From: Dacryopinax spathularia
Lineage: Eukaryota; Basidiomycota; Dacrymycetes; Dacrymycetales; Dacrymycetaceae
Assembly (NCBI GenBank): GCA_037974965.1
Contig: JBBPFI010000002.1
Coordinates: forward strand, 1,798,001-1,862,000
DNA: 64,000 nucleotides
Direction of reading: 5' to 3'
In this document: piece after piece, positions 1 to 11,676 of the stretch
How the letters are laid out: each line of letters begins with the position of its first letter
Numbering within the stretch: position 1 is the first letter of the stretch
Program-made: the position numbers and the translations under genes
Notes under the pieces: model-generated
What the model was told of the DNA's origin: nothing
What the model saw: the letters and a program-made list of their open reading frames with translations, nothing else
The model's database searches: none

Positions 1-634
1 AAAGGGGGGCGACTTGCTCTAATAGCCTAGCGAGCGGAGTGTCGGGTTCTGTTGAGTGTAAGAGCGTAGTATAAGCATGTTGTCGCGCATATATGCTGCT
101 TGCGCAGTCAGGAGACGAGGACGTACGGATCTTCCCCCTCGCAGGCCCATTACACACCGAATGCAGGATCGCATACAAGCCACAAGCATTCCCGATCGTC
201 TGCGGGAACCAGATCATCCCGTCGTCGTCCCCTTCCTCTCCCTCTCCCTTCCCCTTCTCCTTCTGTCCCTCTCCCGCTCCCTTCCCCTGAACCCCCTCAC
301 CGCCGAGAGTCACGTCCCCAGGCTGAGGCTGGCGGACGCGCAACCTCCTCCACGTCTCCGCATACCTCCCCGCCCCACCGCCCGAATCCGGAAAAATCAA
401 CACAAGCCCCCCCACGGGCCTAGGCACAAACCCGAGCAGCTCCTCCTCAGTGAGGGAGAGGACGTCCACATAGGCCCAAGAGCGCGGGAGGCCGAGCGTG
501 TGGATGAGGGAGGTGAACAGGTCCGGGTCGGATTCGAGCGGGATGTAGTATTTGCTTCGAGGGGGGCGGGAGGGGGCAGGGGCGGGGGCGGGGGCTGGGG
601 CGGTGGGGGTGGGGAATGGGGCGGGAGAGGTCAT
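1..634 (-). CDS. Ubiquitin carboxyl-terminal hydrolase, UCH-L3/Yuh1 type (5' part, gene runs off the left edge)
   Basis: A cysteine deubiquitinase of peptidase family C12, which trims small adducts from the ubiquitin C-terminus. Exon 1 runs from the ATG at 634 to 127 and encodes 169 residues. A GT-AG intron lies at 49-126 (donor GTACGT), and exon 2 starts at 48 with PDTPLARLLEQ and continues outside the window. Family marks seen: SDPDLF near the start, LPRSWAYVDVLSL, and the active-site stretch QTIGNACG around residues 145-152, with the oxyanion Gln and nucleophile Cys. The catalytic His and Asp lie beyond the edge. Odd points are a Pro/Ala-rich N-terminus and a Gly/Lys/Glu-rich insert of about 25 residues just before the active site. 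The frame is open across the whole exon, so a functional gene is likely. Confidence 0.88.
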   Translation of the reverse strand, partial: MTSPAPFPTPTAPAPAPAPAPSRPPRSKYYIPLESDPDLFTSLIHTLGLPRSWAYVDVLSLTEEELLGFVPRPVGGLVLIFPDSGGGAGRYAETWRRLRVRQPQPGDVTLGGEGVQGKGAGEGQKEKGKGEGEEGDDDGMIWFPQTIGNACGLYAILHSVCNGPARGKIRTSSSPDCASSIYARQHAYTTLLHSTEPDTPLARLLEQVAPL

Positions 635-922
635 TTTGAATAAAGGGGCTGTAAGGGCTCGGAAGAGGCGGGTGGGGCTAAGGGGGTGGGAAGAGAGAGG
701 GGGAAGCGGATGGTGCAAATGAGTACTAGTGTTGCAAGCTAGCTAGCTATATGCGGGGTAAGGGTGAGTAGAGTAGCCGGGGATGACGCGTCCACGTTCA
801 CCCGGTACTACTTCGCGTCTTCCCCGCTTCTGGTGAGCCACCAATTACAGGAGGAGTCAACATGCCAGTTCAGTCCCAAACGAGCCTTTCCCCCTTTTCC
901 GGCGGTTGAAGTGCAGGAATAA

Positions 923-950
923 GATATGATATGATATGATATGATATGAT
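923..950. repeat. Pentanucleotide microsatellite (ATGAT)n
   Basis: About five to six copies of a GATAT/ATGAT pentamer, followed by a short GA run. It lies in the interval between the UCH start at 634 and the RTA1 stop at 1332. I see no credible gene in that interval. Confidence 0.9.
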
Positions 951-1331
951 TGTAGAGAGAGAGAGATGTCTATGACTTCCAGATTTCCCAAAAAAAACAC
1001 GAAGGTATCTATGACTCCGACCATCCCGACCCACAACCGGTGACCGCGGGCGGCCTCCCATCCGTGCGTCCTTGCAGTCTCCAATTCGGAGCATGGTCAT
1101 GATAAGCTGATGCTTGGAGTAGAGAGATGACTGCCGTGTTTCTCTTCCACGTGCGAGTGAGAGGGTCGGTTGGAGGTCGTGGGGTGCCTTGATGATTTTA
1201 TCGTACAGGACATGCTGCTTCCTTCTCTCCAGCTCGGCTCCGCGTCCGTCCACCACTCCGGCCGTAACGCAGACGAGCATTCCTCGTCCTTGCCCCTCCG
1301 GCCGCCTCCTAGGAGATGATCAAGCCCGCAC

Positions 1332-2703
1332 CTAAACGGTATCCTCGCTCCCGCCCGCACTCCCCACCCCGCCCTCCTCCGCAGCCCGCGCCTTCCTCTC
1401 CCGCTTCGTCATCTCCCTCCACTCCGCCCCGTCCTCGCCCAGCCTCACGGCCCCATCACCCGGGATATACCTCTCCGGCCAAAACCAGACATACACCGCA
1501 CTGGCCAGCAAAATAACCAAGGAGTCCAAGCCGTAGAAATATGCTTCGTGTGTCGGGAGGAAGCCGAACCAGCCTTGGGAGAACTCGATGACTCGGTAGA
1601 TCTGACGGATGAGGACGAGGATTGTGGAACAGTAGAGGGCGTAGAGGAGGGTGCGCCAGCGGCCTGGGGGGGCGTGCTGCGTGCGGGTTTTGTAGTCGAA
1701 GTATGTTATCTGTGGAGCGGGCAAGCGTCAGCGAGCACGCTCTTTCTTTCGCATCGGGAAAAGATGGTGGGAAGCAAGGGCGAGGAGCCAGAAGAGGGGA
1801 AGCGAGGAATCGAGCGGAAGCCACCCTGGATGACGGCATCGCATCCAGGCCCAGGTACCGCAGAAGACCGAAGCGGCAGAAGCGCACTGACCTGGAGCAC
1901 AAACACGACAAAGCTCGCCAGATTAACCGCCAACCCCGCCAACAAGATATTATCTCCCAAATTCAACAACTTCTGCGCCCTGTCAATCGCGCTCTGCGGA
2001 CTAGCAGCCGTCACGTCCGGCCTCGCGAGCAGCACGGCGGCGCCCGCGACCTGGATGAGGAAGGAGATTGCGTCGGAGATTATGAATACCCATGAGACGA
2101 GGCTGGGCTTGAAGAGGCTGAACCGGGCGCCGACGTAGGCCATTAGGCGGCCGAGGAGGACGTATTCTGCTGCGGCTGTGAAGATGGGCGCGAGGATGGT
2201 GCATGAGAGCTGCATTTTGTACAAACTCTGGTCTGGGCCAAGCGTCAGCTACTCTGTCCCCGTGGTCGCTTCATCCGTCCTGAGATGGGAGGAGAAAGGC
2301 AGAGGTAGAAGAGAGACGCACTGTTCAGATCCTTTGTGTTCTGTGCCCGGGCACCAAACCCGAGCGTCTCCATAACCCCACCCAACACGATCGCAATAAA
2401 CCACCAATTCCTAAACTGCACCATCCGTCCAATCAACAACACCGTCACGAGCGCATACAGCGTAACGGCCACGACCGCCACAGCAAAACTCGGCACGTAT
2501 GGCCATATGCTCGAGCCAGTAATGTGATGCCCGCCGACGGAGCCGGTTGCGGATGCGGAGGCGGTCGCTTTGGCTGCGTAGGAGGCTAGGGCGCTGGTGG
2601 CGGAGGCGAGGTTGTACCCTGATGGGAGGGTGGTTGTGAGGGTCGCGATGTTGGGGATTGTGAATGTTACTACTGTGGGGGCGGTGAGGATCCCGTCGGA
2701 CAT
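1332..2703 (-). CDS. RTA1-like seven-helix membrane protein
   Basis: A member of the fungal RTA1 family, multispan membrane proteins linked to lipid translocation and resistance to toxic sterol-binding compounds. Three exons are supported. Exon 1 starts at ATG 2703 with a Ser/Thr/Ala-rich extracellular segment and ends after QNTKDLN. Splicing to the acceptor in GGCCCAG gives NQSLYKMQLSCTILAPIF. Exon 2 ends FVVFVLQ, and exon 3 begins ITYFDYKTRTQ. Family features are the GFGAR motif, the APIF..A..YVLLGR helix, a SFLIQ.AG helix, and IRQIYRVIEFSQGW followed by a YFYGLDS helix. The C-terminus is a charged cytosolic tail. It is transcribed in the same direction as the UCH gene 700 bp away. Transport substrate is unknown. 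Confidence 0.85.
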
Positions 2704-3547
2704 CGTGGGCGGTTAGGCGGGGAGGATGAGGATGAGGCGGATGTGGGCTCAAAGCGAAGATCGAGACGGCGAGAGACCGAAGATGGACAGCAAAGAGGGA
2801 GAGGAGAAGCTTGCAGACAAAGCAGAAGACAAGAAGGAGGGGAACGAGACAGATCCTAATGGGAGAGAACGAGCGAAGAGAGCGGGGGAAGAGACGATAG
2901 AGAGTTACACCACCCCCTCATCCGAACCGAGACCACACCAGCTTATGAACTCTTTCTACCGCCCCCGATCTGTCAGCCCACGCCAACCAGCAACGGGCCA
3001 AGAGGGCGAGAGGCGGGGCGGGGACCAGCGGCGCGCTGCGCCCGCGCAATGTTGCAGGGCGCCGCCGGCGGCCGAAGCAAGGGTCCGGGAATAGGCATCG
3101 TACGAGTGTTCTCTTCCTCTAGATATGGCCGACGAGACGCTGATACCGCGCCGCGGCCGCGCAAGTACGCTGGGTTGTGCCCGATGGGGTTTCGGTTTCG
3201 ACCGTCCTCCTACCTGCCTCTCTGACCAACGAAATGAAGGAGAAGACTACGCTAAGTATCAGTATTGATGCACCGCCAAAATCAGTCGGGATTGTCGCTC
3301 TCCCTGCGCAACGAACAATCTCACCCAAACGTTGGATATTTACGACTCGGACCCCCGACCATCAATTTCGAAAGATCGCAGCACACAGCCTCAGGCCGCC
3401 GACGGAAGAACTCAGGCTCTCCCAAACCCCATCAGTCCGGGGCCCGGTCGGGCGTACGCCACGCTCGGGCAGACGAAACTATGTATGTAGAGACGAGCTG
3501 GCAGGGCGGGACGCCCCGCTCAGCGTCTGTAACCGGTGTAGTGGGTG
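2704..3547. other. Intergenic flank left of the accessory element; no gene supported
   Basis: Short frames on both strands here have no recognisable domain, and most are built on purine-rich low-complexity sequence (2720-2900). This is probably the upstream region of the RTA1 gene followed by the flank of the putative element. Confidence 0.5.
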
Positions 3548-3690
3548 CATCAGTAAAACCCTCCCTGCTACGCATAGTGGGTACCCCGAAAACGCGCTAT
3601 CCGGTGTCCATAGTGGCTGTTCACTTATAGGGTCCACCTGCTTTCTATGTAGTGGGTACCGCCGCTATGGTTCCACTATGAGCGCCCCAT
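3548..3690 (+). repeat. Left terminal inverted repeat (3548-3564) and subterminal repeats
   Basis: The 17-mer CATCAGTAAAACCCTCC is the inverse partner of 36116-36132 with two mismatches. Behind it are several short copies built on ATAGTGGGTACC, CATAGTGGCTG, TATGTAGTGGGTACC and CACTATGAGCGCC. The last resembles CTATGAGTGCT on the inverted right end. The pattern fits CACTA-type ends; the exact tip is uncertain. Confidence 0.5.
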
Positions 3691-4443
3691 TTGACGTCCT
3701 GAAAGCGCAGACGAGGCTCTAAACCTAACTTGAATAGTGCGCTGACAGCGTATCTCCTCTCGCAGGTGGATTCGAGCCAAATTTGCTAGGAATGTGGCTT
3801 CCCCGTACTGTCGTTAGCCCAATGGCCGGTTCGACCGGACTGCAGTAATCCGAAAGTCATGATGCTCGGAGGCAAATTGGGTCAGCGCGTCCACCTAAGA
3901 CCGTTTGTTGCGTGTCTGAGAAGTTTCGTTTCTCAGGAGATGCGGTTGGTCAGTTATGACACCTAGGCCTGGCCTTTGATTCAACTCAACGCGAGTGTAC
4001 ACCTATGGCTCTACAGATCCCAACCTCGCTACCTATGTGGAATGGCCGACATCTTGCTCGTCTGCCGAAACTTGCTGCAGATTCCGACGTTAGTCACGGC
4101 CGACGATATGAGTTTGCCAGTAAGGAACGCGTTGATATGCCCAGAAATAGGCTACTAACATCTTGACAGGCGGCTCACGTGTGCGACGACGTGCGGTAGG
4201 TCAATGCACCATAGAACGTACTATTCATCATCCTGATGGTGCGCTTCGGGTCCTAGAAGCAGAGCGGTCAGGAGCCCACGAAGGAGCTAGCCGATGAGTC
4301 TGTCAACGTATTGTACCTCGTCCCAGTTGGAGTAACCACGGCGACCGCTCAAGGTGCATCGAACAATGGTTCTGGTCAAATATCTGTGAGGCGCGGGAGT
4401 CGGGAAGAGATCGGAATTGAGCCCGGTCGTGTAAGCCGAAGTC

Positions 4444-5883
4444 GTGTGCGTAAACAGCCTACGTCGATGTTCCTCGCGCCTGACATCAGCCCAGCCCCGA
4501 AAACGAAATGTTGCGCCAACGTCCAACTATCCGGTCGAGCAAACCAAGCGCCGGCGTGTTGCAATCAGTGCCATTGAGCTGCCTGAGCGCAGCGCCCACG
4601 ATGAGATGGTTACAGTCACGCCTATCCTGGCAGACGCAGTCACTGAGCGATCCCTGGGCGTTGGGACACTTCCCGTACACGAAGAAAAACACGGCCCCTG
4701 GATGATCTGGCCTCCTCCTTCCAGAGACTTCAAGGGTAGGAACCTTGCAAGCTATGAACCCCCGATGCGCCGTGTGTTGCAGATCGCCAAACGACTGATG
4801 CGGACCTATTTCTTCACGGAAAACCTTTTCCCTTCTCCTCTAGAGATGGACGAGATTATGGAGCGAGTCAGGATTACCGCCAACGAAGAAGCTCGTCAGA
4901 AAGACCCGGAAGCACCCCAGATAGATTTCCACATATACCCAGGGCAAAAGGCACTCGTAAGCTGCTGTAGTGAGTTGCCATGTGTGCAGGACTGACAGGC
5001 ATAGCTCGAGCGAGTCCGCCCCTCAGCTCGCGGAATCCTCAAGACGAAGGCTCAACACGTCATACTGTCTGAATATCAAGATGCGGTGAAACTCGCGGAC
5101 GAGACTTCCAGATTGGCATCGGCCTACTCAGAAGAGAAGAGGAAAAAGCGCAAGGAAGAACTGGGGGAGCAGCTCCGCTTTTCCACCGAGTCCTCGAAGG
5201 CAGCTTTCTCCAACCTACGCGAAAACGTTCATTTCATATATCGTGGTTTCGATTGCCGCCAGGTCCGTGTCTGACAGGAGCTTCTCGTGCGGGCACTTAC
5301 AATGATCCTGCAGCCCAGCCCGCCCCTCTCTGCCGAGGATGCTTTTTGTCATTCTGGCGTCATTGAACTCTGCGCAAGATTGGTGGCTTATACGCTGGCG
5401 GAAAGCTCGACCAACGCTGAGCCAATTCCGGAAATATTTCTGTCCATACCCCCGCGACTAATCGCTGCCGCAGTGACTGGGGTACGCACGCATCTCTCCT
5501 GAAACGCTTTGAGTTAACACGTATGCAGCTCTATCATGGCTTCTCGTGCTATGAATCTGGTACACTTGTCAATCTGCATTTCAAAGAGGACGACCCGGAG
5601 AATACAGAGACTTATCGGGACATTTGTGGCTGGCTCGAGCATTATGAGGCGTCAGCGCCGATAAATTACGCTCAGATGAGGACGTTCGTGACCAACGAAT
5701 ACCTGTATGCACCTTTGACATCCCCTTCATGCGTCTGGCTTTGACCCTGCTTTTAACAGATCCAGACTTCGACGTCTCGTCCCGCGCTTAGACCAGCCAG
5801 CGCCCGTGCTATGTACGAATCCGCCTGCAGCTCGAACTCCTCCCAGAAGAAAATTCCATCTCAATCTCACAGATGTTGCTTAA
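4444..5883 (+). CDS. DUF6532-like basidiomycete protein, gene 1
   Basis: Function unknown. Exons are joined by three or four short introns: KAL spliced to LERVRPSARGILK near 4956, RQ to PSPPLSAEDAF near 5270 (51-nt intron), one near 5481-5527, and a final exon ending LNLTDVA at 5883. The part from FCHSGVIELCARLV through IPPRLIAAAVTG and LYHGF...TYRDICGWLEHYE to MRTFVTNEYL matches the DUF6532 layout as I know it: an F-HP-I helix, a block ending in IPP-L-A-TA, then a substituent-variable C-terminal helix. A KRRR stretch near 4575 may be a nuclear signal, and a Lys/Glu-rich coiled segment lies at about 5130-5170. The true start is unclear: no in-frame ATG precedes the ATG at 4605 in this exon, so an upstream exon is possible. 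Confidence 0.55.
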
Positions 5884-6663
5884 AGTACTGCCTCTCCGCA
5901 GAAAATACGCATATACCCGTCTCTCACGCTTATGTAGAACATCATCTACACGCTTATCTGTTGTCCTGCTTAATAGCCCGCTGTGCTGCATGGTTCATGT
6001 CTCGAAGTCCGTTACTTAGGTACACAATACCCACTGCTGTATGAATATATACGGAAGGACATCTGGAATTGGATCCTGTATAGCGGAAAGACGTGTACAA
6101 TGATATCCAGTGGGACCGTGGTCAGTTGCTCAACCCGATATGCCTCGATGGAGTCGATGCAGACGCAAGACCGCCACAGCTACTTCTGCTTTCTCACAGC
6201 ACAAACTGTCCAGAGGCTGCCAGTATCTGAATTCCCGTTATGGGGTCGCAGAACCTCTTTCACCGATCGGAATGCTTCAGGGAGAGGTTTACCATAGAGA
6301 TAGTATCTGCTCAAACCATGTCCGAATAGGGTGCTGTACAGTTGTAAATCAGCGCAGATGCGGAGGTATTCGTCGAGACTGCCCGAGACCGTGCAAGACG
6401 CGGATTTTTCTCATTCCCCTGCAAACTGGTTCTTGAGAGTTCAACGAGCATCTCATCTTCTTACTCTTTGTCCCACACGAGCTTGAGGAGGGGGATCTTT
6501 GAGGAAGCCTGTAAGAATGGTCAGAACCTATCGTTATGAGACTCAAGCGGACTTCTGCCAGTACCCAGATGAAAGCCTTCCGATATCTCGCTGCAACGCG
6601 CTCCAAAGTAGGCCCGCCCACCGACTACAGCAGAGCACGAGCACCTGTCCAGCCTATCCAGTT
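5884..6663. other. Interval between DUF6532-type genes; no gene supported
   Basis: Only short frames with no recognisable domain are present. I see no repeat structure or RNA gene here. Confidence 0.4.
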
Positions 6664-7568
6664 ATGGCGCCCCGCCTAGGCATGCCAAGAAAGCGCGCTC
6701 TCCGGGGTACGTATCACCATCGTAAGCTATCGGACGGAGAGGGCGATTCGAGCGAGGACGACGGATGTATGAGTGGTCCATTTTTGTTGATGCAGAGGCT
6801 GACAGATATATAGTAGGACCGAAGGATGCAAGGCCGCCAGTCCATGCCTCAAGAGAGACTGCCCGGAGCTTGGAGAGTAGCCCAGGCATGTAGTACTTGC
6901 CCTCTTTATGCTCAAGTAGTCTGACAATTGGAACAGCAACCCTCCTTTTTGGGCCAGGCGACACGTCAGACAGCAATGAGAGCATCCCCGGATGGGACAG
7001 CCCTGATTCGAGTTCCGGCACTGAGCAGGATAACCTTGGGTCGCCTATCGTACATTCCCGCAGCGTTGCCAGTTCTATGCGCGAGAAGACGAAGCAAGGT
7101 CGTACGGTCCATTGGCAAGATGAAGAACGGCTAAGCAGATCACAGCATAAGACGTCCAACAGTGCAGCAGAGCCGAGCCGAGGTAGAAGCTGCTCTAAAG
7201 CCCGCACCCAAAAGTGCACGGCTGTACGGCGAACGGAAGAGATTGCGTTGTCCGGAGAAGAATCATTGACGGATAGGGACAACCTGCCCACTGTGTCTCA
7301 GGGTCTCGCCCAGCATCACGACAGAGCTGAACAACGTCATGGAAAGAGCAAGCATACGGCTGAAGGCGAGTATATGTGGCACATGCTTGATAGACATGAG
7401 ACTGATGGACTCCAGCGGCCCAGCCGGCACGTAGAGAGACAATGCAAGGAGGTCCAGCTTCGAGGTCGACAGCCGGGGGAAGGGCGACCAGGGACGAATT
7501 TCGCGATATTCAGGTGCGCCCCTGCATCCTACTTCGCACCTGTGCTATGCAGGCTGACGCCTGGATAG
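6664..7568 (+). CDS. Possible exons of an unrecognised Ser/Arg/Glu-rich protein
   Basis: A short start exon MAPRLGMPRKRALR (6664) is followed by a GTACGT donor. A longer open stretch at 6897-7568 encodes a hydrophilic, Ser/Arg/Glu-rich chain with SDSNESIPGWDSPDSSSGTE and many basic residues. No family is recognised. It lies immediately upstream of the second DUF6532-type gene, but I could not splice it in frame to that gene's ATG at 7575 because an in-frame TAG precedes it. It may be a separate low-complexity gene, a 5' exon of an alternative transcript, or chance. Confidence 0.25.
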
Positions 7569-7574
7569 TTCCAC

Positions 7575-10407
7575 ATGAGCACGCCTCAGGTTGTTAAACC
7601 GCGCTCGAGCACGAAGCGGAGTGCACCTCACGCCCCAGCCGTCCATCGCCGAGGAGAGACCGCCATCTCGCGCCGAGCAAATCCCAAAGGTTCCGGAGAC
7701 CATTATCGAATGGCAGACCTGTCCCCGAACTCGAGGTCGCTTTCCTCGATGGCGAACAAGAACTTCCGTGCCATGGTAGCCAACTCTAATGCGTTTCCCG
7801 ATAAGGTAACCTCCACGCAGTGGGCCCGACAGGCCATGAAGAAAGCTTGCGTGGATTTGGGCGTGGAAGGGGCTTACTATCAACGACGGTTCAAAGCCGA
7901 TATGGGATATAGTAACCAGATGAGCGACATTGTAAGTACCTAAGTACGAGCCATACCGCTCCACTGATGCTTGAACAGATAACGCAGCGAACAGCTCAAC
8001 TGCGTGGAGAGGTCAAGACTGTAGCAGCTGACAATCTCCTACAGTTCTACAAGTTACCACTTGCTCGAGGGCCTGAGGCTATCGCATCAGCAGTACAAGA
8101 CTGGCTTACTGACGCCCTATTTGTATACGCCGATTACTGGGTACGATTCTCATTCTGGCGTTAACTGGTCTTGACTCGGGTCAGAATGACCTCCCGCAGA
8201 AGATCTTTGAGCATCCTATGATCCAAGCTGTGTATACCGCTAGCTTCTTTAAGGATCGCCGTAAGGACGGTGTGAAGTTCAAGGAACTGTACAGCAAGGG
8301 TCGTCCGGCCCTGCTTGCGCTTATTCTTACTGCTGTGAGCGCCGATGAGCTGCTGGAAGCAGGGGAGTCTGACACTTTCCAGATACATTGCGCCTTTGAC
8401 CAGTGGTCTACGGGCGAGAAAGTAAGTGGCGTCAGCCACAAGTTCAGCGCTGAGACCTGGGAGCCTGTCTATCAAGATCATTTGGAGAGCATCCAGGACT
8501 TTGCAGAGGCGTTCCCCGACAAATACGACTCAATCATGCGCAAGCTGTTCAAAACCGCAATGTAAGTCGGCAGGCTCGTAAAAGGTATTGCTGCCTTGGT
8601 AACGTACTGGCTGTCATCCAGGACTGCGAGTGGATCAAAGAAGATGAAGGACCGTCCACGCCAGCCATACACCGGCGCGCTCATCAAAAGATTGCGAGAG
8701 CGACAGTCGGCTCCCAAGGAGGACAGCATCTCCGCTGTCAATGACGAACAAAGTTCCAAAAGCTCCTCCGATGATTTCGACCCTGATAAGTCCAACTTGG
8801 GCGATAACGTTATGGCACATGCGGATCTGTCACCTATCAATCGGTATCGAAGTACCGAGCCTTTATGTGACAAAGATGTCTCGACTCGGTCTCCCGCGAC
8901 ACGTTCAAGCTGCATACGCCCAGAGCTACACGTTGACGCATTCGCGCAAGAACCGTTCGCGGATGAGTCCCTTGCAGCAGGCGAAGACGGCTGGGGTGCT
9001 GCGGTCAATGACAGCTGGGGTCCGCCGATATTCTCTCGCACCGAATCACCGCCTTCGACTCCCGCAGTTCCTGCTCGAGTGCAGACATCGCCGCACAGCT
9101 TGCAGAGTGGCGTGGAGAGCATTTCGCTCTCGCGTGCCGGGTTCTTCGGAGCCAATCATCTGAATCTTTGGAGTCTCAGCACTCCGGCAAATGACTCTTC
9201 AAGGGACATGCCTGCCGGTGTGGAACCATGTATCTCATCGACACCTCAAGTTCTGGAAGCCGACGGTAAACGTAAATCTTGTGTGTCTGGGCATGTAGAC
9301 GATGGTACGGTCCTTCAACTTTGGACAAGTATGGTGCTGATAGTCCATGGTCTAGTCCAAGCGGAACGGCGAAGCCCCTCGATCGCGGCTATTGCCGAGG
9401 TCGCTAATAAGTCGACATACCGAGTTGACCCAGCTGTGGCGGGATCAAGTGACTCTCATATCCCTTCCTTACCCAGGCCTTCCCAATGCGCTTTGCGCCC
9501 CAAAGCTACCGGCAGATCCGACAACGCTATTCGTAAGATTGACTTTGAAGGCACCACTGCGCCTGACGGCACGATTGTCCGCAGCTGCGAGCCCATCCGC
9601 CCGGAATCGCCCAAGAAGAAGAATGTTCCCCGCCCCCGGCGTTTGGCACCTCTTCGTCAGACTGTTCCTGAGCCAGCTTCTTTGCCCTTACCCAACGATG
9701 CCGCAACTACCGGAACAAGGATGCAGCCGAATAGCGTTGCGCCATTCCGCGATTTACCACCCATTGGTTTCTCCACTCCGGCGGCAAACTTCGCGCGGCC
9801 AACCAGCGACTTTCCACCCAGCGATCATAGCCAGCCTGATGTGCTGGTGCTTACAGGCGAAGTGCGGTCATCCACTGTAGTGCCACCGACGGAACAACTG
9901 GTGGACCTACCTCATCAGATGGCAGATCTACAAGCGCAGAAAGGTCAACAACAGATCATCGACTCAGTCCTCTACCCCTTCGCTGGTGCACAACAGGAAG
10001 CGCATTCAACACCAGAATATAGCCCCGGCATGCGAAGTGGCGAGCTACCAGACCAGCAAGCGTCTGACGATCGCGAATATCTTCATGTGGGGAATGCCTG
10101 TCCCACTCTGAGTTCGCCCAGAAGTCCTATTGTCAATGACACTATGCAGTCCCCGGACTTCGCTGAAGCAGTTGTCGGCCGCCCTGAAGATCAAGCGAGC
10201 GATGATACGGGCAAGGCCGTCGCCTCTCCGAGAATCAGCACAACGGATCCGGTTGCCGAAGGAGCTACTGCTGACGGCGGAAACGCTCCTGTTGTGCACG
10301 AACTTCCTGGCAAGCGGACGAGAAGAAAACCCGACCGCCTCGATCCAGAGATACCTGCTTCTGCCCGTAGAAAGCGCGCCCCAAAGCCGCAAAGGATGAA
10401 GATTTAA
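7575..10407 (+). CDS. DUF6532 domain protein, gene 2, with long disordered C-terminus
   Basis: The start is the ATG at 7575 (MSTPQVVKPRSS). Four introns of 45-60 nt join five exons: GNQMSDI to ITQRTAQLR, DYW to NDLPQKIF, ALILTA to IHCAFDQW (47 nt) and KTAM to TASGSKK. The protein is about 875 residues. The DUF6532-like region lies near residues 100-320: IFEHPMIQAVYTASFF, GRPALLALILTA, the AFDQWSTGEK turn, FSAETWEPVYQDHLESI and YDSIMRKLFK. It is followed by roughly 600 residues of Pro/Ser/Asp/Glu-rich, probably disordered chain ending in the basic SARRKRAPKPQRMKI, a likely nuclear signal. The stop is only 35 bp from the left edge of the 4-kb inverted repeat. The function of the family is unknown. 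Confidence 0.7.
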
Positions 10408-10555
10408 TGCTTGTTTCTGTTCCCTTCAAATCAATCGACGTTCCTTGGCTTAATCAATGGGCTGAAACTGCTCCATAATGCACGTTCTTGTGAATGCCTT
10501 CCTCGTCGGCTCACCACCTCTGTATATGTCCCATGAAGACCTCCAGAGCGACGAA

Positions 10556-11085
10556 AAAGCGGGAGGGAGAGGAGAGCGGGAGGGAGAGAAAGCGGGGGGG
10601 GGGGAGAAAGCGGGAGGGGAGAAAGCGGGAGGGAGAGGAAAGCGGGAGGGAGAAGAAAGTGGGAGGGAGAAGAAAGCGGGAGGGAGAGGAAAGCGGGAGG
10701 GAGAAGAAAGCGGGAGGGAGAGGAAAGCGGGAGGGAGAGAAAGGGGGAGGGAGAGGAAAGGGGGAGGGAGAGAAAGGGGGAGGGAGAAGAAAGCGGGAGG
10801 GAGAGGAAAGCGGGAGGGAGAAGAAAGCGGGAGGGAGAGGAAAGCGGGAGGGAGAGAAAGGGGGAGGGAGAGGAAAGCGGGAGGGAGAGAAAGTGGGAGG
10901 GAGAGACAGCGGGAGGGAGAGAAAGTGGGAGGGAGAGACAGCGGGAGGGAGAGAAAGTGGGAGGGAGAGACAGCGGGAGGGAGAGAAAGTGGGAGGGAGA
11001 GACAGCGGGAGGGAGAGGAAAGCGGGAGGGAGAGGAGAGGGGGGGGAAGAGGAAAGCGGCGGAGAGGAAAGCGGAGGAGAGAATG
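10556..11085 (+). repeat. G-rich minisatellite, unit GGGAGGGAGAG(G)AAAGC
   Basis: About 30 imperfect copies of a 15-17 nt unit built on GCGGGAGGGAGAGAAA, with periodic variants (AAAGTGGGAGGGAGAGACA). The plus strand is almost pure purine, with runs of three to nine G, so it could form G-quadruplex or triplex DNA. Long frames through it encode Gly/Arg/Glu/Lys repeats in any phase and are a by-product of the repeat. The right-arm copy (28520-28930) is about 120 bp shorter. Confidence 0.95.
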
Positions 11086-11676
11086 TCCGGACTACAGTGC
11101 TAGGTTCATATCGCAGCGTAATGCTTGCTCCCTATAGTTGAATAATCCTGCTTGTTCTGTCAACAATGACGACGCATCCTTCATCTGCGAGAGCGAGCTT
11201 GCAAGGAGCACGAAGCAGAGCATAGTGATACGAAAAAAGCATAGCAGTTCGGTGAGGTGCAGCGGTCATGTCTAACAATGTCACATTTTATGTTCAGGGT
11301 ACGTATCCCCCAATCTGCTAGACTACTGTACAACAGCGTACGATGCGATGAGGATCGGAAAGCGTATCGTGATCTTAGCGTCCTGCGGCGTTTTGTAACA
11401 GCGTGTCTACTTTACTGCGACGGTGGTGGATGAGAAGAGAAACGGAAATTGTTATCGTAATCGTGGCGGTCGTGGGCGATCTAATGATTTGAATCATAGC
11501 GGTCGTAATTGTGGTTGTAGAGCGGGAGAATCTTGCGAGTCGTACTGCCAGGTGCAGCATAAGAGTGTAGTGTCCATAATATACAGGTCAGGTAGTAGCG
11601 ATAGAGCAGAACTTGCTGGACGTCCGGCTGTGTGGGGTTTGCATGCGTCCCATCACAGGATAGGCTCTTGTTTGTC

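Noticed and set aside
77-643. Plus-strand frame of 188 residues at the left edge
   Set aside because: It overlaps the well-supported UCH exon on the other strand and has no domain.
870-1280. Minus-strand frame of 136 residues between UCH and RTA1
   Set aside because: It crosses a microsatellite, has no domain and no convincing start or splice context.
10478-11141. Long Gly/Arg/Glu/Lys-repeat frames across the purine tract (also 28461-29006)
   Set aside because: The repeat is open in several phases at once, so the frames follow from the minisatellite and not from coding.
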